From Actibacterium sp. MT2.3-13A (GTDB lineage Bacteria > Pseudomonadota > Alphaproteobacteria > Rhodobacterales > Rhodobacteraceae): a DNA stretch of 64,000 bases. How positions within the stretch are numbered: the stretch's first letter is position 1; every line of letters begins with the position of its first letter. Both the position numbers and the translations under genes were made by a program. The notes under the pieces were generated by a model. It was not told the DNA's origin. It searched no databases and was given only the letters and a program-made list of their open reading frames with translations. Below, one piece after another: positions 1-9,107 of the stretch. The DNA lies in assembly GCF_018139985.1 (NCBI RefSeq), contig NZ_JAGSOU010000005.1, forward strand, positions 124,001 through 188,000. Reading direction: 5' to 3'.

Positions 1-225
1 GGCGCGAGTATCCACACGATGAGGGGCAGAGTCGAGAACCCCGGCGCGATGACCGCGCGCGATCACCGCAGAAAGCGCAGCGCGGCCCGATGGCCGCTTC
101 CGTCCGCTGCCTTCTTCTTGGTCCAAATACTCTCGCCGAAGGCGTCCCGCCGCCGATCCGGGGCGGCCCGATGCCGCACCCTCCGGGCCTTCAGCCGGCC
201 CGCACGGCCCGGCACCGCCGGACGC
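1..225. other. Left-edge intergenic sequence
   Basis: No convincing gene is visible in these bases. The short open frames here look like high-G+C chance frames. The stretch holds one copy of the 3'-end repeat (111-132), oriented as if it followed a plus-strand gene lying left of the window. The minus-strand pseudopilin gene then ends at 226. Confidence 0.6.
111..132 (+). repeat. 3'-end element, copy 1
   Basis: CTTCTTCTTGG, then TCC, then AAATACTC. It matches the seven-copy consensus of this window. Its orientation implies an upstream plus-strand gene beyond the left edge, which cannot be checked here. Confidence 0.75.
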
Positions 226-1533
226 TCAGATCGCGAGGCGGAAATACTCGGTCTCGAAATTCCGCTCCATGCCGCCGTCGCAGAAGCCCATGGTCATGTT
301 CGAGGTGCCCGAGATCGTGCCGCCGGAGATGAACGAGGCCCCCTCGATGCCGTTGGCATTGGCCGAGAAGGTGATATCGCCCATCGCGATCAGCTGTCCG
401 CCATAGACCTTGAGATCGGCAGGCACCTCGATGCCGCCCATCGTCAGCAGTTGCGAGCCGCCATCGGCGGCGCAGTGGTCGTCGCGCCCGACCTGCACGC
501 CCGAGGCGGCCGAGATCGATTTGGCGCTGGTGTCGGTGGTGGCGACGATCACGTTGTCCAGCACCACGCCCTGACCGAACTTTACCGGGCAATCGGTGAC
601 CAGCACGAGGTTTTTCAGAGTGGTGCCGTTCGGGATCTGCAGGGCGGCGCCCCCGGCGCAGGTGTAGGTGTGGATCCGCCCGGAGATGAAATCGGTCATG
701 TCGGGGATCCTCGACGGCAGGATCTTGAGCAAGTCGGAGGTGATGTAGTCGGGCATGTAGGCGGATGTGGGATCATCGAGCACGCCGATGATTCCGGCCA
801 GCCGGTTCAGGATGCGGATCTGGTAGGCGCCGTCGCGCAGCGCATCCTGCAACCCGTCATTGGTGTCGAACCCCGAACTGGGCAGCCCGATATCGTTGCG
901 GTCGGGCATCGACACCACGGTATTTTCGGCGAAGAAGTTGTTGCTGTTGACCTCGACACGGCCGTTTGAGTGGATGCAGAAGCCGTTGGTATAGGTGTTG
1001 CCGCTCTGCAGATCGACCAAGTTCTGCGCGACGAAACCCTCGCGGAAACAGGTGGGCGTGTAGGTCTCGAAGACCGCGGCGCGGCGAACGTCCCAGGCGT
1101 CGAAGCCGATCAGCCGCAGCATGTAGGTGCCGACGCTGTTCTGGCGTTCGGCCACCTGGACGGTGTTGACCAGCACCGCAGATTTCGAATTCGGGTCCGG
1201 CGTGAAGGTCTCGCTCGCGCTGTCCCAGACACCGAACTGGATGTCCTCGGCGGTGATGACCTGGCCGTAGACCTGCGCCGGCAGGAAGGTCTCGACGACC
1301 TCCAGCGCGCGCTGCACGGCGGCGGCGCGCGTGCCGGTGTCGCGGGTGTAGATCGCGGCATGGGCGGCAGCGTCGGCCGTGACCTGCAGGTAGCTCCGCA
1401 TCCGGTAGGCGTTGCTGACATCGATGGCGAGGCCGCCCATGGCGATCATCGTGGCCAGCAGCAACAGTCCGTAGCTGGAGAGAAAGCCACTGGTGTCCTT
1501 GAGGAAACGATCTGCGGCGGACAGCAGCTTCAT
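226..1533 (-). CDS. TadG-like pilus assembly protein
   Basis: A 435-residue protein. One hydrophobic segment at about residues 17-38 is followed by the IDVSNAYRMRSYLQ signature and the alanine-rich TADAAAHAA stretch, typical of the N-terminus of TadG-type proteins of the Flp/Tad pilus system. The remainder is an extracytoplasmic domain with a few cysteines and no von Willebrand motif that I can see. The ATG has a good AGGAG ribosome site six bases upstream. The TadE-like gene upstream ends eight bases before this start, so the two form a small operon. No tadABC genes are nearby, so the partner machinery must lie elsewhere if this is a true pilus component. Confidence 0.8.
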   Translation of the reverse strand: MKLLSAADRFLKDTSGFLSSYGLLLLATMIAMGGLAIDVSNAYRMRSYLQVTADAAAHAAIYTRDTGTRAAAVQRALEVVETFLPAQVYGQVITAEDIQFGVWDSASETFTPDPNSKSAVLVNTVQVAERQNSVGTYMLRLIGFDAWDVRRAAVFETYTPTCFREGFVAQNLVDLQSGNTYTNGFCIHSNGRVEVNSNNFFAENTVVSMPDRNDIGLPSSGFDTNDGLQDALRDGAYQIRILNRLAGIIGVLDDPTSAYMPDYITSDLLKILPSRIPDMTDFISGRIHTYTCAGGAALQIPNGTTLKNLVLVTDCPVKFGQGVVLDNVIVATTDTSAKSISAASGVQVGRDDHCAADGGSQLLTMGGIEVPADLKVYGGQLIAMGDITFSANANGIEGASFISGGTISGTSNMTMGFCDGGMERNFETEYFRLAI

Positions 1534-1541
1534 GGCGGCTC

Positions 1542-1973
1542 CTAGTGCTCGATCAGATGCTCGGAGCGGATGACGAGGTTGATGTCCATCAGCCGGTTCA
1601 GCCAGCCCGTCGCCACCAGGTCCGAGGACGGGATGGTGACCCGCGTCACCACAGAGCCCGCAACGATCGAGGACTGGGCGGTCACATTCGGGCTGAGCGC
1701 GGAAAGGTGGCTGACGACCTCCTGCTCCACCTGCGAGGTGGTCTGCAGCCGCCCGATGGACATGTTGCGGTTGGCATCCTGCACGGTGCGCATCGCGATG
1801 GTCTGGCCGTTGAAGATGAAGGCCGCGTCGGCCATCAGGCAGAAGGCCCCGATGAACACCGGCAGCCAGAGCACAGCCTCGATCGTCGAAGACCCATCCT
1901 CGCCCGCGGCGATCTCGCGGATCCGCCCCATGAGCCCCTTGCCTGCAGATCTTTCATCGTAGCCGGTACGCAC
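1542..1973 (-). CDS. TadE-like pseudopilin
   Basis: A 143-residue protein with a short basic N-terminus, then GEDGSSTIEAVLWLPVF and a hydrophobic helix. This is the TadE signature: a Glu five residues into the hydrophobic stretch, as in prepilin-like proteins. It is the first gene of a two-gene operon with the TadG-like gene. The start used is GTG at 1973, because GAGGA lies seven bases upstream. An ATG at 1931 (129 residues) is the alternative, but its AAGGGG sits only three bases away. Substrate and role are inferred from family membership. Confidence 0.78.
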   Translation of the reverse strand: MRTGYDERSAGKGLMGRIREIAAGEDGSSTIEAVLWLPVFIGAFCLMADAAFIFNGQTIAMRTVQDANRNMSIGRLQTTSQVEQEVVSHLSALSPNVTAQSSIVAGSVVTRVTIPSSDLVATGWLNRLMDINLVIRSEHLIEH

Positions 1974-2086
1974 AGCCAGTTCCTCAACAACACTTCCCCG
2001 CCAACATCGCCACGGTTGCCAAGAATCCGGGCATAAATTGGGCGCCGCTGTGGCCTTTCGGGGAAATGCCGGCAGGGCCCGCGCCG

Positions 2087-3517
2087 CTACAGGCCCTTGG
2101 CGCGATAGCCGGAAGCCACCCGGCCGATCGCCACCAGATAGGCGGCGGTGCGCAGGTCATCGACATCGCCGCGCGCGTGCCACAGCTCGCTCATCGACTG
2201 GTAGGCGGTGCGCATGGTGTCGTCGAGGCCCGAGCGCACCAGCTCCAGCTCGTCGGCGCCGCGCAGGTATTTCTGCTTGAAGCCCGGCGACAGCCCGTCC
2301 GCGACACCCAGCCCGGCGGCCAGGCGCTCCAGCTCGTCGACCACCAGCTGGTGGCGCGCCTCTTCCTGGCGGCGCTGCATCCGGCCGAAGCGGATATGGC
2401 TGAGGTTCTTGACCCATTCGAAATAGGACACGGTCACGCCGCCCGCGTTGGCGTAGAGGTCGGGGATGATCACCGTGCCCTTGGTGCGCAACACCTCGTC
2501 GGCGCCGGCGGTGACCGGACCGTTGGCGGCCTCGATGATCAGCGGCGCCTTGACCCGCGCGGCGTTGCCGAGGTTGATCACGCCCTCGATGGCGGCCGGG
2601 ATCAGGATGTCGCATTCCTCCTCCAGCAGCACGGCGCCCTCGGGCAGGTAGGTCCCCGCCGGACAGCCCTGAACCCCGCCGTTCAGGGTGATCCATTCAT
2701 GCACCGCCCCGAGGTCCAGCCCCTCGGGGTTGTGGAGCCCGCCGTCGCGCTCGATCACGCCGATGATGCGGGCGCCGTCCTCCTCGGACAGGAACTTGGC
2801 GGCGTGATAGCCGACATTGCCCAGCCCCTGCACGATCACCCGCTTGCCATCCAGCGTGCCGGTGAGCCCGGTGCGCGCCACGTCGGCGGGATGGCGGAAG
2901 AACTCGCGCAGCGCGTATTGCACGCCGCGGCCGGTAGCCTCGACCCGGCCCTGGATGCCGCCGGCGTTGATCGGCTTGCCGGTGACGCAGGCATTGGCGT
3001 TGATGTCGGTGGTGTTCATCCGGCGATACTGGTCGGCGATCCAGGCCATTTCGCGCTCGCCGGTGCCCATGTCGGGGGCGGGCACGTTCTGGCTGGGGTG
3101 GATCAGGTCGCGCTTGGCCAGCTCATAGGCGAAGCGGCGGGTGATGCGCTCCAGCTCGTGTTCCTCCCATTCGCGCGGGTCGATGCGCAACCCGCCCTTG
3201 GAACCGCCGAACGGCGCCTCGACCAGCGCGCATTTGTAGGTCATCAGCGCGGCCAGCGCCTCCACCTCGTCCTGGGTGACGGTGGTGGCAAAGCGGATCC
3301 CGCCCTTGACCGGCTCCATGTGCTCGGAATGCACCGAGCGGTAGCCGGTGAAGGTATGCATCTGTCCGCGCAGCCGCACCCCGAAGCGCACCGTGTAGGT
3401 CGCGTTGCAGACGCGGATCTTTTCCTCCAGCCCCGGCGGCAGGTCCATCAGCGCCACCGCGCGGCTGAACATCAGGTCAACGGATTCGCGAAAGCTCGGC
3501 TCGACGATGCCGGTCAT
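2087..3517 (-). CDS. gdhA: Glu/Leu/Phe/Val dehydrogenase (glutamate dehydrogenase)
   Basis: A 476-residue NAD(P)-dependent dehydrogenase that reversibly deaminates glutamate to 2-oxoglutarate and ammonia. The substrate domain shows the glycine-rich lysine region APFGGSKGG and PAPDMGTG. The Rossmann domain shows GLGNVGYHAA. The length fits the hexameric small GDH class, or a broader Glu/Leu/Phe/Val dehydrogenase. The start was set at the ATG at 3517, preceded by AGGGAGG; a longer frame to 3568 has no such site. The gene is divergent from the vWA TadG gene across a 319-base gap. Substrate preference between glutamate and branched amino acids cannot be fixed by eye. Confidence 0.88.
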   Translation of the reverse strand: MTGIVEPSFRESVDLMFSRAVALMDLPPGLEEKIRVCNATYTVRFGVRLRGQMHTFTGYRSVHSEHMEPVKGGIRFATTVTQDEVEALAALMTYKCALVEAPFGGSKGGLRIDPREWEEHELERITRRFAYELAKRDLIHPSQNVPAPDMGTGEREMAWIADQYRRMNTTDINANACVTGKPINAGGIQGRVEATGRGVQYALREFFRHPADVARTGLTGTLDGKRVIVQGLGNVGYHAAKFLSEEDGARIIGVIERDGGLHNPEGLDLGAVHEWITLNGGVQGCPAGTYLPEGAVLLEEECDILIPAAIEGVINLGNAARVKAPLIIEAANGPVTAGADEVLRTKGTVIIPDLYANAGGVTVSYFEWVKNLSHIRFGRMQRRQEEARHQLVVDELERLAAGLGVADGLSPGFKQKYLRGADELELVRSGLDDTMRTAYQSMSELWHARGDVDDLRTAAYLVAIGRVASGYRAKGL

Positions 3518-3836
3518 GTCTTCCCTCCCTGCGCGGCGGCGGCCAGCGACGGCGACTCGCCCCGGCAAGCCTTACGCGTTCCGGGCCGATCTGCCACCCC
3601 GAACCGCGGCGCGGCCAGCGCGGAAATAGTTTCCCAAGGCAACCCAATTGCTGCACATCCCGGACACTGACGCCTGGTCAACCCGTCAAATCGCTCGAAA
3701 TGCCCGTGAATAGCCCTTTTGTGGCGCAGACCCGCCCCATTTGGGCCATATCCATCGGTTTGCCTCCCGCCCGCAGGCGCAGCTTCCGCGCGGCCGTTGC
3801 CCCCCCTCGCGGGCGGCCAGAAAAAGGTGATTGAGA
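3518..3836. other. Divergent intergenic region, gdh / TadG
   Basis: This is the only gap over 300 bases. It should hold the promoters of the glutamate dehydrogenase gene (leftward) and of the three-gene TadG/TadE cluster (rightward). No clear -35/-10 pair, hairpin or operator palindrome stands out. The middle part (about 3615-3745) is slightly lower in G+C than its flanks, as expected for promoter DNA. Confidence 0.5.
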
Positions 3837-5615
3837 ATGTGTATCGACGCGTCCCCGCAACGCGGTGACACCCGCAGGCGCGGACGGCTGCGCCGGCTCG
3901 CGACGCTGCGGCGCTTCGCCCGCCGCGAGGACGGGTCGCTGGTCATTTTCGGGCTGTTCCTGCTGCTGATCATGCTGGGCATCACCGGCATGGCGGTCGA
4001 CGTGATCCGGGTTGAGACCACCCGCACCCGGCTGCAGAACACCATGGACCGCGCCGTTCTGGCCGCCGCCGACATCGACAACGATCTCGACGCCAAGGCG
4101 GTGGTGACGGATTATTTCGACAAGGCCGGTCTGGGCCAGTATCTCGGCGATGTCCAGGTCACCAGCACCACCGCCGCCGACGAGGTGAGCTATCGCCGGG
4201 TCTCGGCCACGGCGCAAGCCGAGGTCAGGACAATGTTCATGAGGCTGTCGGGCATCGACACCCTGACCGCCGCCTCGGCCGCCACCGCCGAGCAGGGCAT
4301 CACCGACCTGGAAATCTCGCTGGTGCTGGACGTGTCCGGCTCGATGGGAAGCTGGACCGACGGCGGCACCAAGATCGCGAAGCTGCGCGAGGCGGCCAAG
4401 GATTTCTCCTATTACATGCAGTGCAACCCCAACGCCGCGCGCGGCTCGGGCAAGCCCTGCACGGTGCAGGCGGGGAAGGTGTCGATCTCGATGGTGCCCT
4501 ACGCCGAGCAGGTGACGGTGGGCCCGACCCTGCTGGCGCAGTTCAACGACCCCCAGCTCACCCTTGTCGACATCACCGACGAGCACGCGAACTCGCATTG
4601 CGTGACCTTCGACCCGGAGGATTTCGCAACCGCCGACATCATGGCGCGCAACGCCCAGATCCCCTATTGGGAGCTCAAGCGCACCGGCCACTTCGACGCC
4701 CGCAGCCGCTGGTATGACACCACGCCGGACAACCGCACCTGCCGCACCGACAGCTGGCGCGAGATCCGCCCTTTCGTCGGCGATCACAGTGAAATGGAGG
4801 GGTATATCGACGGGCTGCGCGCCGGGGGCAACACCTCGATCGACATCGGCATGAAATGGGGCACGGCGCTGCTGTCGCCCGAGATGCGCCAGATCGTGGG
4901 CAAACTGACCTCGACCGCCGGAGCGGGCGGCGCCCCGGTCGTGGACCCGGATTTCCTCGGCCGGCCCTACAATTACGACCAGGACTACTCGATCAAGGTG
5001 ATCGTGCTGATGACCGACGGCGTGAACACCACGCAATATTACCTGAAGGAGCCCTATCGCAACGGCCTGTCCGAGGTGTGGCGCAACACATATTACGACG
5101 ACGCCTTCTCGGTCTACGACCCCGGCCGCGGCCAGTATTTCTATACCAAGGACGGCACCTGGCACGACGACCCCTACGGCCAGGGCGTGGACCAGATCAC
5201 CGTGACCCAGCGAACCTGCACCAGGGACAAGAAATGGTGGCGCGGCGTGCGCTGCACCGACACCACCTTGACCCAGACGGTGGATCAGCCCGGCTCGGCC
5301 GTGCAGATGAGCTATCCCGAGGTCTGGGAGACATTCCCGACCGACTGGTACGCGGGGTTCTCATGGCTGGCGAACCCGGTGGCCAGCCGCGGCAACGCCG
5401 ACAAGAACGGCCAGCTCGACGCGATCTGCACCGCCGCCAAGCGGCAGGGCATCATCGTCTACACCATCGGCTTCGAGGTCGGCGGCGACGCCGACACGGT
5501 GATGGCGAAATGCGCCACCTCGCCGGGGCATTACTTCCCCGCCGACGGCACCAACCTGGCCGAGGTCTTCGGCACCATCGCCAGCTCGATCAACCAGCTG
5601 AGGCTGACGCAATGA
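3837..5615 (+). CDS. TadG-like protein with von Willebrand A domain
   Basis: A 592-residue protein from the ATG at 3837 (ribosome site AAAGGTGA; a TTG two codons earlier is possible). A basic N-terminus leads to REDGSLVIFG and a membrane helix at about residues 34-54, then the TadE/G-type AVDVIRVETTRTRLQ segment. A vWA domain follows, with the metal-binding DVSGS motif at residues 165-169 and a later MTDGVN strand. The extracellular vWA domain suggests an adhesive or structural role in a Tad/Flp-like fibre. The stop overlaps the start of the next gene (ATGA), giving a translationally coupled three-gene operon. Confidence 0.85.
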   Translation: MCIDASPQRGDTRRRGRLRRLATLRRFARREDGSLVIFGLFLLLIMLGITGMAVDVIRVETTRTRLQNTMDRAVLAAADIDNDLDAKAVVTDYFDKAGLGQYLGDVQVTSTTAADEVSYRRVSATAQAEVRTMFMRLSGIDTLTAASAATAEQGITDLEISLVLDVSGSMGSWTDGGTKIAKLREAAKDFSYYMQCNPNAARGSGKPCTVQAGKVSISMVPYAEQVTVGPTLLAQFNDPQLTLVDITDEHANSHCVTFDPEDFATADIMARNAQIPYWELKRTGHFDARSRWYDTTPDNRTCRTDSWREIRPFVGDHSEMEGYIDGLRAGGNTSIDIGMKWGTALLSPEMRQIVGKLTSTAGAGGAPVVDPDFLGRPYNYDQDYSIKVIVLMTDGVNTTQYYLKEPYRNGLSEVWRNTYYDDAFSVYDPGRGQYFYTKDGTWHDDPYGQGVDQITVTQRTCTRDKKWWRGVRCTDTTLTQTVDQPGSAVQMSYPEVWETFPTDWYAGFSWLANPVASRGNADKNGQLDAICTAAKRQGIIVYTIGFEVGGDADTVMAKCATSPGHYFPADGTNLAEVFGTIASSINQLRLTQ

Positions 5616-6169
5616 GCGCGCGGCCCGGGTGCTCCGGCCGTCCCCTCGCCCGGCTGCGCCGCGACGAGCGCGGCTCCGCCTCGATCGAGTTCGTGCTGCT
5701 GTTCCCGATCTTCATGAGCCTCTTCCTGTCCAGCATCGAGATGGGCGTGGTCATGATCCGCCAGGTGATGCTGGAGCGCGCGCTGGACATCGCCGTGCGC
5801 GAGTTGCGCCTGGGCGCCTGGCCCAACATGACGCAGGACCTTCTGAAACAGCGGATCTGCGCCCGCGCCGGCATCATTCCCAACTGCGAGGACGAGATGT
5901 TGCTGGAGCTGCGGCCGGTGCGCGCGCCCGACTACACCCTGCCCGACCCGGCCGCGACCTGCCGCGACCGCAGCGCCAATATCCAGCCCGTGGTCACCTT
6001 CCGCGACGGCCCCGAGAACGAGCTGATGATCGTGCGCGCCTGCGTGCTGATCGACCCGATCATCCCGGGCAGCGGCCTGGGGATGAAGATGCAGGAGAAC
6101 ACCCGCGACGGCTTCGCGCTGGTGGCCACCTCGGCCTATGTCAACGAACCCGGCGCCGGAGGGAACTGA
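5612..6169 (+). CDS. TadE-like pseudopilin
   Basis: A 185-residue protein. The N-terminal LRRDERGSASIEFVLLFPIF is the TadE/TadG signature (basic, then S-IEF before a hydrophobic helix). A periplasmic domain with several cysteines follows. The start codon overlaps the stop of the upstream vWA gene by four bases, and the next pseudopilin gene begins three bases after this stop. It is probably a minor pseudopilin in the same fibre as its neighbours. Confidence 0.83.
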   Translation: MSARPGCSGRPLARLRRDERGSASIEFVLLFPIFMSLFLSSIEMGVVMIRQVMLERALDIAVRELRLGAWPNMTQDLLKQRICARAGIIPNCEDEMLLELRPVRAPDYTLPDPAATCRDRSANIQPVVTFRDGPENELMIVRACVLIDPIIPGSGLGMKMQENTRDGFALVATSAYVNEPGAGGN

Positions 6170-6172
6170 GCC

Positions 6173-6751
6173 ATGCCGAACGCCCTGCGCGCCGCCATCG
6201 CCCGCTTTCGCCGCGACGAGCGCGGCTGGATGACCGCCGAGGCGGTGATCATCCTGCCGCTGCTGGTCTGGTGGTATCTGGGCGGCCTGGTCTTTTTCGA
6301 CGCCTATGACGCGCGCAGCGTCAACCTCAAGGCCTCCTACACGATCTCGGACCTGTTCAGCCGCAATCTCGACGGCCGGATCGAGACCGGGGAGATCGAG
6401 GCGATGAGCGACCTGTTCGACTATCTCACCGCCGGCAGCGGCACCGACGGCGCGATCCGCGTCAGCCTGGTGCGCTGCGCCGAGAAATGCGCCGAGGCCG
6501 GCCGCAAGCTGGCGCTGGACTGGTCCTACGGCAGCAATGCCCGGGGCGCACTCTCCGCCGCCGATCTGCCCGACTACGACGCGGTCATTCCGATCATGGC
6601 GGCGGGCGACCGCGTGTTCGTGGTCGAAACCTTCACCAGCTACCACCCGCCCTTCAACGTGGGCCTGACGGAAAACAGCTATTCCAACGTGGTGGTCACG
6701 CGGCCGCGCTTCGTGGCCGCGCCCTGCCTGGTGGGCGCCGCCTGCCCCTAG
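6173..6751 (+). CDS. TadE-like pseudopilin (third gene of cluster)
   Basis: A 192-residue protein with RRDERGWMTAEAVIILPLL followed by a hydrophobic segment, the same N-terminal architecture as its two upstream neighbours. The mature part has two close cysteines (CAEKC at about residue 102) and two more at the C-terminus. It is the last gene of the operon; the next gene is convergent. It is annotated from the N-terminal signature and context only, since the periplasmic domain is not one I recognise. Confidence 0.75.
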   Translation: MPNALRAAIARFRRDERGWMTAEAVIILPLLVWWYLGGLVFFDAYDARSVNLKASYTISDLFSRNLDGRIETGEIEAMSDLFDYLTAGSGTDGAIRVSLVRCAEKCAEAGRKLALDWSYGSNARGALSAADLPDYDAVIPIMAAGDRVFVVETFTSYHPPFNVGLTENSYSNVVVTRPRFVAAPCLVGAACP

Positions 6752-6793
6752 CCGGCCAGGCGGCCCGCGCGCGGGGCGCAGCGGCAGCGGCGC

Positions 6794-7267
6794 TCAGCCG
6801 TCGCGCTCCATCAGCAGGACGGTCAGCGCCTCGGACATCACCTTGGCCTGCGCCGCGGGCGTGACGCCGCCCACGCCCAGCCGATAGCCCATGCGCCACC
6901 ACAGCCCCGGCGCCCAGCCCCGGCCGCGCGCCGTGCTCAGCCGCACCGTGAAACCGTGCGAGGGCTTCATCGCAAAGGGGCCCCGGTCGACGCCGGTGAT
7001 CTCCGCGATCGGCGCCAGCACCCGGCCCTCGCCGTCGAACAGCCCCTCTGCGGTCAGCACGACCTTGCCCAGCGTGGCGCGGCGCATCTTCTCGCCCAGC
7101 ACCAGCGACAACGCGCCCAGCGCGATCAGGAAGATCTGCCATCCGACAGAGGAAGGCGGGCGCGCCAGCGCCAGGTAGATCAGCCCGAAGCCCAGGGTCA
7201 GCAACACCCCCAGGCCGAACAGGCGGCGGGGTTTCGAGGCCGACAGGGTGGCCAGAACATCAGACAT
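6794..7267 (-). CDS. Membrane protein of unknown function
   Basis: A 157-residue protein with two membrane helices (about residues 17-36 and 42-58) separated by a short loop. A soluble C-terminal part follows that resembles a small beta-rich PH-like domain. GAGGA lies seven bases before the ATG. It is monocistronic, convergent with the pseudopilin operon and divergent from the pirin gene. I do not recognise the family. Confidence 0.7.
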   Translation of the reverse strand: MSDVLATLSASKPRRLFGLGVLLTLGFGLIYLALARPPSSVGWQIFLIALGALSLVLGEKMRRATLGKVVLTAEGLFDGEGRVLAPIAEITGVDRGPFAMKPSHGFTVRLSTARGRGWAPGLWWRMGYRLGVGGVTPAAQAKVMSEALTVLLMERDG

Positions 7268-7435
7268 CTCGGGTTCCTCACTGAAAACTCAGCCCCCTTT
7301 AACGCCCGCGCGCCGAAAGATCGAGAGCCCGCGTCACCCTTGCGCGGATGCACATATCCCCTGCGGCCATCGCGCACAGGCGCACATTGCCGCCGCGCTT
7401 CCCCGCCCCTACCTTCTGACGAAAGGAGACCTGCC

Positions 7436-8347
7436 ATGTCCATCAGACCTGTCGCATCGCAACGCAAGGCCATCCCGACGCTGGAGGGCGCGGGCGTCCA
7501 CCTGCACCGCGCCTTCGGCTTCCAGGACCCGACCGAACTGGACCCGTTCCTGCTGTTCGACGATTTCCGCAACGACCGCCCCGAGGATTACCTGCGCGGC
7601 TTCCCGTGGCATCCCCATCGCGGGATCGAGACCATCACCTATGTGCTGAACGGTACGGTGGAGCACGGCGATTCGCTGGGCAATGCCGGCACGCTGGGCG
7701 CGGGCGACGTGCAGTGGATGACCGCCGGGTCGGGCATCCTGCACCAGGAGATGCCCAAGGGGAACGCGACGGGCCAGATGCACGGCTTCCAGCTCTGGGC
7801 CAACCTGCCGTCAAGCATGAAGATGTGCGCGCCGCGCTACCAGGACGTGAAATCCGCCGACATCCCCGAGATCATCGACGACGACGGCACAGTGGTGCGG
7901 GTGGTCGTGGGCCGCTTCTGGGGCAGGACCGGCCCCGTGGACGGTATCGCCGCCGATCCGCAATACCTGGACATCTCGGTGCCGCCGGGCGTGAAGAAGA
8001 CCTTCCCGGTCGACACCTACCGCCGCGCCTTCGCCTATGTCTTCGCAGGCTCAGGAGCCTTTGCCGCCGCATCTGCGCCCAGCGGCGTCCTGCTGGAGAA
8101 GGAGGTGATGGGCCAGGAGGTGAACATCCGCGACATGTCCGGCGACCGCACGCTGGTGCGCTTCGGCAGCGGCGACGAGGTGACGGTGCAGGCGGGCGAG
8201 GACGGCGTGCGCTTCCTGCTGATCTCGGGCGCGCCGCTCGAAGAGCCGGTGGCCTGGCACGGCCCCATCGTGATGAACACGCAGGACGAACTGCGTCAGG
8301 CCATGCGCGAACTGCGCAACGGCACCTTCATCAAGCCCGCCCATTGA
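7436..8347 (+). CDS. Pirin family protein
   Basis: A 303-residue bicupin of the pirin family. The N-terminal cupin carries HPHRGIET and ILHQE. His59, His61, His103 and Glu105 match the four iron ligands known in human pirin and in bacterial pirins with quercetinase activity. The C-terminal cupin is less conserved, as usual. The start at 7436 follows a strong AAAGGAGA site. A convergent pair of 3'-end elements lies after the stop. Possible roles are dioxygenase or regulation of central metabolism; the sequence alone does not decide. Confidence 0.9.
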   Translation: MSIRPVASQRKAIPTLEGAGVHLHRAFGFQDPTELDPFLLFDDFRNDRPEDYLRGFPWHPHRGIETITYVLNGTVEHGDSLGNAGTLGAGDVQWMTAGSGILHQEMPKGNATGQMHGFQLWANLPSSMKMCAPRYQDVKSADIPEIIDDDGTVVRVVVGRFWGRTGPVDGIAADPQYLDISVPPGVKKTFPVDTYRRAFAYVFAGSGAFAAASAPSGVLLEKEVMGQEVNIRDMSGDRTLVRFGSGDEVTVQAGEDGVRFLLISGAPLEEPVAWHGPIVMNTQDELRQAMRELRNGTFIKPAH

Positions 8348-8395
8348 GGGGGCGCCCCACCGCGAGCCGCCCCGCCGGCCGCGCGGTTCCGAAGT

Positions 8396-8418
8396 GAGTA
8401 TTTATGGCCAAGAAGAAG
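8396..8418 (-). repeat. 3'-end element, copy 2
   Basis: On the minus strand this reads CTTCTTCTTGG, CCAT, AAATACTC, one base longer than the other copies. It lies downstream of the minus-strand TetR gene and faces copy 3. The pair can form a hairpin of about 20 paired bases with an 8-base loop. Confidence 0.8.
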
Positions 8419-8426
8419 ACAGCCCC

Positions 8427-8448
8427 CTTCTTCTTGGCCCAAATACTC
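8427..8448 (+). repeat. 3'-end element, copy 3
   Basis: CTTCTTCTTGG, CCC, AAATACTC. It lies downstream of the plus-strand pirin gene. With copy 2 it forms a large inverted repeat between two convergent genes, consistent with a bidirectional terminator. Confidence 0.8.
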
Positions 8449-8512
8449 AAACCGCCGCGCGCCGCGCAAAGAAGAGAAGGGTCGCACGGTCCCGCCAGGC
8501 CGAAGGGCGGCG

Positions 8513-9100
8513 TCAGGCCCCCACCGCCTTGCGCACCATGTTCCAGTAGATCCCCACCACCCGGTCGCGGCTCAGCCGCCCCTCGTCGCGGTACCATGTG
8601 GTCACGCCGGTCAGCATGGCGATCACCGCCAGCGTCGTCAGCTTGCTGTCGGCGAGAGAGAACACGCCCGCCTCCTGCCCGTCGCGCAGGATTGCCTCCA
8701 ACTCGCTTTCATAGCGCTTGCGCAACGCTTCGATCACCTCGAAATTCCCGGGCTCCAGGTTGCGCAGCTCCATATAGGCGATGAACACCGCCTCGGGCCG
8801 GTCGAGGTGAAAGCGGACGTGGAACCGCGCGAAGGCCTCCAGCCGCGTCAGGGGGCCCTCGCCCTTGGGCTCGGCCTCCCAGGCGGCGAGCAACTCCTCC
8901 ATATGCGCCTTCATCATGTCGAACAGCAGGCTCTGCTTGTCCGGCGTGTAGTTGTAGAGGGCGCCGGCCTGCACCCCCACCTCGCCCGCGATCTGGCGCA
9001 TGGAGACGGCGGCGTAGCCATACCGCGCGAAAAGTTTCTGCGCGGCGGCGCGGACCTTCGGTCCGGTGATGTCGGAATGGGAACCTGTCTTGCGTGCCAT
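8513..9100 (-). CDS. TetR/AcrR family transcriptional regulator
   Basis: A 195-residue regulator. The N-terminal helix-turn-helix (about residues 15-60) contains LFARYGYAAVSMRQIAGEVG and ALYNYTPDKQSLLF, the TetR signature. The C-terminal helical domain would bind an unknown ligand. A perfect 13-base inverted repeat begins eight bases before the start, so the gene very likely represses itself. There is no separate Shine-Dalgarno sequence between that repeat and the ATG, so translation may be leaderless or nearly so. Confidence 0.9.
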   Translation of the reverse strand: MARKTGSHSDITGPKVRAAAQKLFARYGYAAVSMRQIAGEVGVQAGALYNYTPDKQSLLFDMMKAHMEELLAAWEAEPKGEGPLTRLEAFARFHVRFHLDRPEAVFIAYMELRNLEPGNFEVIEALRKRYESELEAILRDGQEAGVFSLADSKLTTLAVIAMLTGVTTWYRDEGRLSRDRVVGIYWNMVRKAVGA

Positions 9101-9107
9101 GGCCCAT

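Noticed and set aside
3678-5165. A 495-codon minus-strand frame opposite the vWA TadG gene
   Set aside because: Shadow of a gene with clear MIDAS and TadG motifs; no recognisable protein features.
8460-8480. An eighth copy of the 3'-end element (AAAGAAGAGAAG)
   Set aside because: It lacks the GGnnnAAATACTC half and is not oriented like the others.
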